Translations under genes and position numbers: made by a program
The notes under the pieces: model-generated
Seen by the model: only the letters and a program-made list of their open reading frames with translations
Told to the model about the DNA's origin: nothing
Database searches by the model: none
Shown: one piece after another, positions 58,399 to 64,000 of the stretch
Layout: each line of letters begins with the position of its first letter
Numbering within the stretch: the first letter of the stretch is position 1
Assembly: GCA_032207245.1 (NCBI GenBank)
Contig: CM063503.1
Coordinates: 59,134,817 to 59,198,816 of the forward strand
DNA: 64,000 bases
Direction: 5' to 3'
Origin: Pardosa pseudoannulata
Lineage: Eukaryota > Arthropoda > Arachnida > Araneae > Lycosidae

Positions 58399-58780
58399 TA
58401 TATATATGTAATGAGACTGACTTCTCGATGGGTGGTTGCAGTCATGGCCATAAAAATGATACCGTTTCAGCGAAAGACTTTTATTAAGATAACGTTGAAG
58501 GACGGGCTCCCACTTCATCATAGGGACAGAACAAAATGAAGGGTCAGCTAGCATGAAGTTCTATGTACAAGACCCGTAACACCTGGGTCAATATCTGTGG
58601 GAAAATATCTCTAGAAAAATCTGTCTCCAACAACATGTATCTCCTTTTTATTTGGAAATTTCCTAAATTGTCCGCTAGGGCCATGTAGGATTGTAATTGG
58701 TCAGGTCCCTTCTCCGAGGGCTTAAACTGTAGCCCTAGTAGTCAATTTAGTTTAGGGGATAAAAAGAGGAATTCAAAATT
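58399..58780. other. Spacer, unidentified repeat-like DNA
   Basis: Slightly GC-richer than its surroundings and without a protein-like frame. No termini seen. Confidence 0.4.
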
Positions 58781-58794
58781 ACGCGGGAATGTTT

Positions 58795-58956
58795 GGTTTG
58801 GTTTGGTTTGGAGTGCTACGGTCTACTTTTTGCAACACGAGGGCTAATGAGACCGGGACCTACAACTTAAAGCCGATTCCGAACGGCTACTGTGGGATTC
58901 GAACCCACGAACTCCGGTACTGAAGGCCAGCACCCTAACCAATCGGCCATCATTCT
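58795..58956 (-). mobile_element. SINE family 1, complete with target-site duplication
   Basis: A perfect 14-bp duplication 'acgcgggaatgttt' flanks it (58,781-58,794 and 58,957-58,970). On the minus strand: tRNA-like head GATGGCCGATTGGTTAGGGT, B-box GGGTTCGAATCCCAC, core CGTTCGGAATCGGCTTTAAG, tail GACCGTAGCACTCC and a (CCAAA)n 3' end. A perfect TSD implies a recent insertion and gives the element's exact ends. Confidence 0.92.
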
Positions 58957-59014
58957 ACGCGGGAATGTTTAACCCTTGATTTAAGTTTTGAAAACCCCTG
59001 AGAATTTTCGTTAT

Positions 59015-59047
59015 ACACACGCACACACACACACACATATATATATG

Positions 59048-59127
<80 letters not shown>

Positions 59128-59134
59128 TACATAC

Positions 59135-59167
<33 letters not shown>

Positions 59168-59180
59168 CATACATATATAT

Positions 59181-59226
<46 letters not shown>
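59015..59226. repeat. (CA)n then (TA)n array
   Basis: CA units at 59,015-59,036, then TA with CA/TATG interruptions to 59,226. Confidence 0.95.
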
Positions 59227-59229
<3 letters not shown>

Positions 59230-60190
59230 TGGCTTGCGGTAGGTTTTCATGCAGGGTGTGCAGAGAACATGAATTTTACAATAAATCTTTAATTATTGAG
59301 ACATCTCTATTCTGAAACGTGTTATTTATTATTAATATAAATTTAAAGATTACAATAAATAAAATATTTACCTACGAGTAGTCGAGCTATAACTATAAAA
59401 ACATCTAAACATGAGAATTCTACTAGCACTGAAGCGAAAATCATGTCTTTTGTTGTATGCTTTATCGGAGTCGAAAAAGCAACGCTTCGGGCATCTACGA
59501 AAAATTTATATGTTCAGCGAACGTAGCACCACATGGCGCTCGCCACTGCGGTGCGTCATACGGATGTTCATTGGTGCCGACAAACCGAATGTCTATTCCA
59601 TGTGCAGATGATTTCACTGCCCGTTGGCAGAATAGAGCGAACTGTTTCTTGTTCGGTCAGTGGATTAAACTATATATATTAATTGTTTTTAACATTTGAA
59701 AATCGTATATTCTGCGAAAAACATCTTGACAATTTTTAAAAACAAAACCAGGGATATGGTGTTATATAATATAACTTATATACTGTCTGTAAGACACAAT
59801 GAATGGTAAAATTTGGACAGTTCTATTAAAATTCTTTTCTTTAAAACAAAACATTATTGTTTTTCAGCTAATTATTTCAATAAATACAATACATCACCAA
59901 AATTAATTTACCACACTAAAACATTTCACTTTATATTGATGAAATACTTCTTTTATATTTCATTGAAAACAAAACCTTACAATATATAAATTTAAACATT
60001 AACCGTCCGCAAAATCGTGTGGACAGTTAATTAGTTAAAAAACAAAAAAAGAGGTATATAATAATATGGTATATAATATTTATTATATACCATATAACGA
60101 TAGGTAGACATAGGTGCAGAAATTATTGTCCCTCAAAATTTTACCAGGGTATGCAGTGCACACCCTGCACATATGGACTGTACACTACTG
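59227..60190. mobile_element. Non-autonomous hAT-like element inserted in a TA array
   Basis: The left end 'cagtggcttgcggtaggttt' and 'tgcagggtgtgcag', and the inverted right end (complement of 'cagtgcacaccctgca' and 'ggactgtacactactg', ending 60,190), match imperfectly over about 55 bp. CAGTGGC-type ends are typical of hAT elements, whose 8-bp target duplications would be hidden in the TA repeat. The interior of about 860 bp encodes no transposase. The 66- and 80-codon frames around 59,411-59,699 overlap and have no motif. Confidence 0.65.
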
Positions 60191-60195
60191 ATTGT

Positions 60196-60324
<129 letters not shown>

Positions 60325-60330
60325 GTTCAA

Positions 60331-60495
60331 GAAGCCCTGTGGAGTTGGGGTAGCGCTTCGCCCTCCCACGACACAGAATCGAAGTTCGATCCCCGGGCTG
60401 GGCAAGGTTGACTAAGCCTCTCATCCCTTTAGTGAACTGAGGACCAAGCGTGTTTGGGAACTAAACACTGGGACTCTTCCCAACACAACAAATGT
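60331..60495 (+). mobile_element. SINE family 3 (tRNA-related)
   Basis: 'ggagttggggtagcgcttcg' (A-box) and 'gaagttcgatccccgggct' (B-box) head, then a body with 'ctcatccctttagtgaactg' and 'gggaactaaacactgggac'. A single copy in this window. Confidence 0.65.
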
Positions 60496-60499
60496 TAGG

Positions 60500-61028
60500 G
60501 TCTGAAAAATTTACTGTCCTAAATTTGACGCAGATATTTTTTTTTAATTTATAAGAGTAAAATTTTAACGATTCATTATAATTCAGTTAAACAAAATTTT
60601 AAATTAACAATAAATTATTAAAAATAAATAAAGTAACTAAAAACTATATCTTAATTTTTAAAAATAGAAAGACGGTTCTTATCTGCAATTTAGATTCCGA
60701 TCTTCTACAACAGAATGATATTTTAAATAGCTCCACAAATTAGACATAGCATTAAAAATTGCCTAAAAATGTAAATATGTAATAGTTGAGTGCACCAAAT
60801 TACTTTGGTATACAATAAGAGTTGATGATCAATCTGAAATAAGTATCTCTTCAATATATAAATATTTTATAACTTTAATATTTTAAAACCTCTTTATAAG
60901 CTATTTTATAACCTTAATATTTTGAAGCATCTTTATAAGTTTGATTAATGAAATTTAATTCAGTTTTATTGTCAAAGATGTATCTCCTAGCACATTCCTT
61001 ATACTTAAATTCTGGAATAATCCCAAAG

Positions 61029-61064
<36 letters not shown>

Positions 61065-62032
61065 CAAACATCATGTTAAGAAAAACTTTTTTCATTGATT
61101 TTAATTAAAATGTCTGTAGACATTATCTCTACCAATAAGGCGATTTCACGCAGCAGGGCAAATCTCAACTTCTTACAATTCTGGTTTTTGTTTCAAACAG
61201 AAAGGCAGTTTATTGTTTACCTATTGTATGTTGTAAACATGAAAATGAATGGGAAGGGCATTATAGTAGTTCGTGACGTTGCACAGAATTGCTGTATTGC
61301 GAGCAGTAAATTTCTGGTCTTCAACCGAGTTCTATTTTCCGAGTTGGTATGTTACTTGTTAGTTGACTGGATCAAAAATCTAATCCCTCGTAATGAAGGC
61401 AAAATATAAATTCGTTAAAGAACTCCTTATAAAGGTTAAAAAACAGTTGAAAATAGAGACTAAAAATAAATGCAAATCTAAAGATGAAGCCGGATAAAGG
61501 TTAATTTATTAATTCTTAATTGAAAAAAATTAAAAATTTAAGATGTGTGAATCAAAAGTAAAAAAAGATATGTAATAGTTTATTCGTAGGATAATAAAAG
61601 AATTTTAGAAGATAAAATAAGAAATTAATAGATGTTATGGCTAATGGGTTGTTTGGGAGCACTGCGGTCTCAAGGGCTTATGGAACCGGGAGTTACTGCT
61701 TAAATCAGATTCCGAACGGCTACGAACACCCATGCCATGGAAACTTTAATTTTCAATCTTTAACTTTCCAGTTTGTATATTGAAGTAGTTTTGATTACTC
61801 TTCTCTAGATTTTTGCAAATATTTATGAATGTTCTTATTTAAAATGTATGTATATTAGATAACTGAAAGCTATTAGTTGTAGAAGGTCAAACATGTTTTT
61901 TTAGGACTTTTATAATGTCTAGACTTGTACTTTCTTTCGTTATAGTTGTATTCTGTACTCTTTATAGTAAAAAAATTCTAAATTAGGAGTAACTATGTTG
62001 TGAGGGTTAACTAAATTTATTAACCATAGGAA

Positions 62033-62064
<32 letters not shown>

Positions 62065-62500
62065 GTAAGTCTGCTGTAATGTCTAATTGTGTAATTTCCT
62101 ATTTGGTTGCATTCTGAACTCCATATAACAAAAAATTTCAATATAATGAGTGATTATGTTGTGGGTCATAAGTGAAATATTATTATCTGTAAGGTCAAAG
62201 TCTGGTATTTAAGACTATGGTAATATTAAGTTATGCTCGTCTTTTGATTGCAATTTCAACTTTATGTAACATCAAATTTCTGTATAACATATGTTAAATA
62301 TTGTTTGGGCATACCATTATAATGTTAAGTTTTGTTCCTGGTGTTTTGGTAGTAATTAAAACTATATATAGCAAAAACATTTATTATACCTTTATTAATG
62401 CTTTTGGGCATAGCTTCAAAAGAACAGAGCAATCAGTGTTCCTGCTGTATATACTGAAATGTCTGTAGATATTCTTTTCATCATTTCATTTTAATCTAAA
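60500..62500. other. AT-rich region, no gene recognised
   Basis: It holds an (ATA)n array at 61,030-61,062, a truncated SINE at 61,650-61,738 and a T-run at 62,038-62,064. A 104-codon frame (61,095-61,409) is open but has no recognisable motif and no counterpart. Confidence 0.5.
61650..61738 (-). mobile_element. SINE family 1, truncated
   Basis: 'ttgggagcactgcggtctc' and 'cttaaatcagattccgaacg' followed by 'gctacgaacacccatgcca' match the 3' and core parts of the 58,795 copy. The tRNA-like head is missing. Confidence 0.7.
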
Positions 62501-62519
62501 CTCATGCAAAGGTTGTTTT

Positions 62520-62707
62520 ACAAGTATGTGTCATACATATATTTCTAATTTATAAGGTAGGTTCAATAAATTAGCAGAGCAGTGAATACACAAACTACAT
62601 GTCAACAACATTTTATTGTACACTCCACAGTTACACTTACATACTGAAAAGTTATCGATACGAAAGGGAAGCACATGTATCAATATATGACATCTCCCTT
62701 TTAAAAA
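62520..62707 (-). other. Polypurine tract and probable 3' LTR of a gypsy element
   Basis: On the minus strand, about 55 bp past the integrase stop, CTTTTTAAAAGGGAGA (62,692-62,707) is a good polypurine tract. It is followed at once by TGTCATATATTG, a TG-type LTR start. CAATAAA (complement near 62,615) could be the LTR's poly(A) signal. The LTR's outer end was not determined. Confidence 0.5.
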
Positions 62708-62760
62708 GAAGAATTCAAAGATATGAACTTTTAAGCAATATCAAAGGAAAACATTTATAT

Positions 62761-63950
62761 TTAAGAAGTTACAAAGTCTTTAAGATACGTAGGTTTTCGG
62801 ACAAGTCTACCAGTTCTTGTAAATATAGGATTTTGTACATGATCTGAATTAGAGGATATTTTTCTGGGAGATAAACTACCAGGAATATCCCTTACCTTTG
62901 GCTCTTCTCTTTCCTTTTTCACAATATTTTGTCTGGAATCATTTTCAGTTACCTTCAGGTTTTCACCATTTTGTACCAAATGAGATTTTCTTATCTGAAA
63001 CTTCATATTCCTAGGACCTTTTAGTATTGCTCTGCAATTTCTTTCAATTGTGTTTCCATCAGATTTTAGAATTTTATAAGATCGTGGTCTGTTAGGATTT
63101 GAAACAATTTTTCTGCTTTCCCAGGGTCCTGATCCAGATTTGAAAAGAAAAACATTATCTCCTTCGCCTAATGGTTTGAGCTCTTTTGAACTCTTGTCAA
63201 AATAATATTTTTGCATTTCCTGTCTTTCAAAGAGCTTACTTCTTACGTCTAAATTTTTGTTTACTTGTTCAACAGATTCCCTTATTGGCAATAATCCATT
63301 TATTTTTCTTCCAAATAATATTTCTGAAATTGGATGGTAAAGTTTTGGAAATTGGAGTATTTCGTTATTCAAGTAGAACTAAATATTGATCTTTACTATC
63401 AGATTTTCCTTTTAGCAAGAACTTCTTTACTGTTTGAATATATCGCTCTACCATACCATTTGATTGTGCAAATTCAGAGCTAGATAATTTATGTTCAAAA
63501 TTCCATTCATTAACAAATTTCTTAAACTCTTTGCTACTGTACTGAGGACCATTGTCAGAATACAAGAATTTTGGTATACCATATCTAGCAAACATAGATT
63601 TTAATAATTTGATAGTACTAATGCTTGTAATCTCCTGTAACTGTCCAATTTCAACAAACTTGCTAAAATAATCAAATACAATCAAATAATTCTTCTCATT
63701 TAGATGAAATAAATCTGTATCTAATGTTTTACATGGTCTGTATTGTACTTCATTTGGCATTAACGGTTCCTTGGTATTGTGTTTTTGATACTTCAAACTT
63801 GTATAACGATATAAAATTAAATCTTCAATATCTTTACTCATTCCAGGCCAGAAAAGAATTTCCCTTACACGACTTTTGCACTTGTCAATTCCCATACGAT
63901 TATAATGTATTCTTTCTAACATTAACTTATGTAGATTTTTAGGAACTTCT
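62761..63950 (-). pseudogene. Ty3/gypsy integrase end (K02A2.6-type), partial
   Basis: The minus strand enters from beyond the window. The zinc-binding part reads MLERIHYNRMGIDKCKSRVR, EILFWPGMSKDIEDLI (about 63,830-63,920). The catalytic core follows: first Asp in LDTDLFHLNEKNYLIVFDYF (about 63,690), second Asp in FLYSDNGPQYSSKEF (about 63,550) and Glu in SNGMVERYIQTVKKFL (about 63,440). A frameshift near 63,370 separates it from the rest: YRNTPISETLPS, ILFGRKINGLLPI, then a C-terminal domain (VFLFKSGSGPWESRKIV, SYKIL) ending GRLVRKPTYLKDFV before the stop at about 62,761. All DDE residues are present, so the copy is relatively young. RT and RNase H should lie beyond 64,000. Confidence 0.85.
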
Positions 63951-64000
63951 ACACATTAATTTTTAAAAATTCAACCATTCAATTCTGTAAGTTCTTCTCT

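Noticed and set aside
61095..61409. 104-codon frame as a host gene
   Set aside because: No motif, no conserved counterpart, no splice or promoter signals; within the range expected by chance in 64 kb.

Overview
This is an AT-rich invertebrate nuclear sequence, most likely arthropod and possibly a spider or other arachnid. The evidence is spliced-gene signals, very large introns, long (TA)n arrays, and dense mariner, Tc1, Tigger, hAT and piggyBac-type elements, LINEs, Ty3/gypsy fragments and tRNA-derived SINEs. Nothing bacterial was seen: no operons, Shine-Dalgarno sites or CRISPR. The species cannot be fixed from sequence alone.

The dominant structure is an old segmental duplication. Copy A runs from about 60 to 29,380 and copy B from about 34,380 to 57,540, in the same orientation. 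By eye the copies are roughly 75-85% alike where alignable. Each was later opened by different insertions, so each copy shows the empty sites of the other's elements. A younger duplication of about 1.49 kb (34,048-35,534 and 39,549-41,035) brackets a 4 kb retroelement graveyard inside copy B.

Each copy holds one apparent host gene on the minus strand, encoding a small protein with two C2H2-type zinc fingers and a charged middle (ZF-A, coding exon 15,540-16,097; ZF-B, 42,381-42,926). In both copies the start codon directly follows a splice acceptor. Far upstream both copies keep a TATA box and a splice donor, near 28.8 kb and 56.9 kb, which I read as the promoter and first non-coding exon. This gives introns of about 12.7 and 14 kb. 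Inside intron 1 a block of about 160 bp is 97% identical between copies (27,992-28,152 and 56,108-56,267), far above its surroundings.

Layout: 1-7,010, copy A start, opened by a mariner (184-1500) and a Tigger element (1767-5965) that carries a 5'-truncated LINE. 7,010-15,340, a block found only in copy A, with a 2 kb tandem duplication. 15,390-28,800, gene ZF-A; its intron contains the most unusual object here, a retroelement with gag, protease, RT and RNase H but no integrase, enclosed by 82-bp inverted repeats (18,527-21,210). 29,380-34,050, spacer with Tc1 elements and SINEs. 34,050-41,650, copy B start with gypsy and Jockey-type remnants. 42,250-56,940, gene ZF-B with a 6 kb copy-B-only insertion at 45,225-51,170. 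57,540-64,000, TA arrays, an internally deleted mariner, a hAT-like element, SINEs, and the integrase end of another gypsy element running off the window.

Most open frames in the window are degraded transposon genes or translations of TA repeats. Only the two zinc-finger exons look like maintained host coding sequence.
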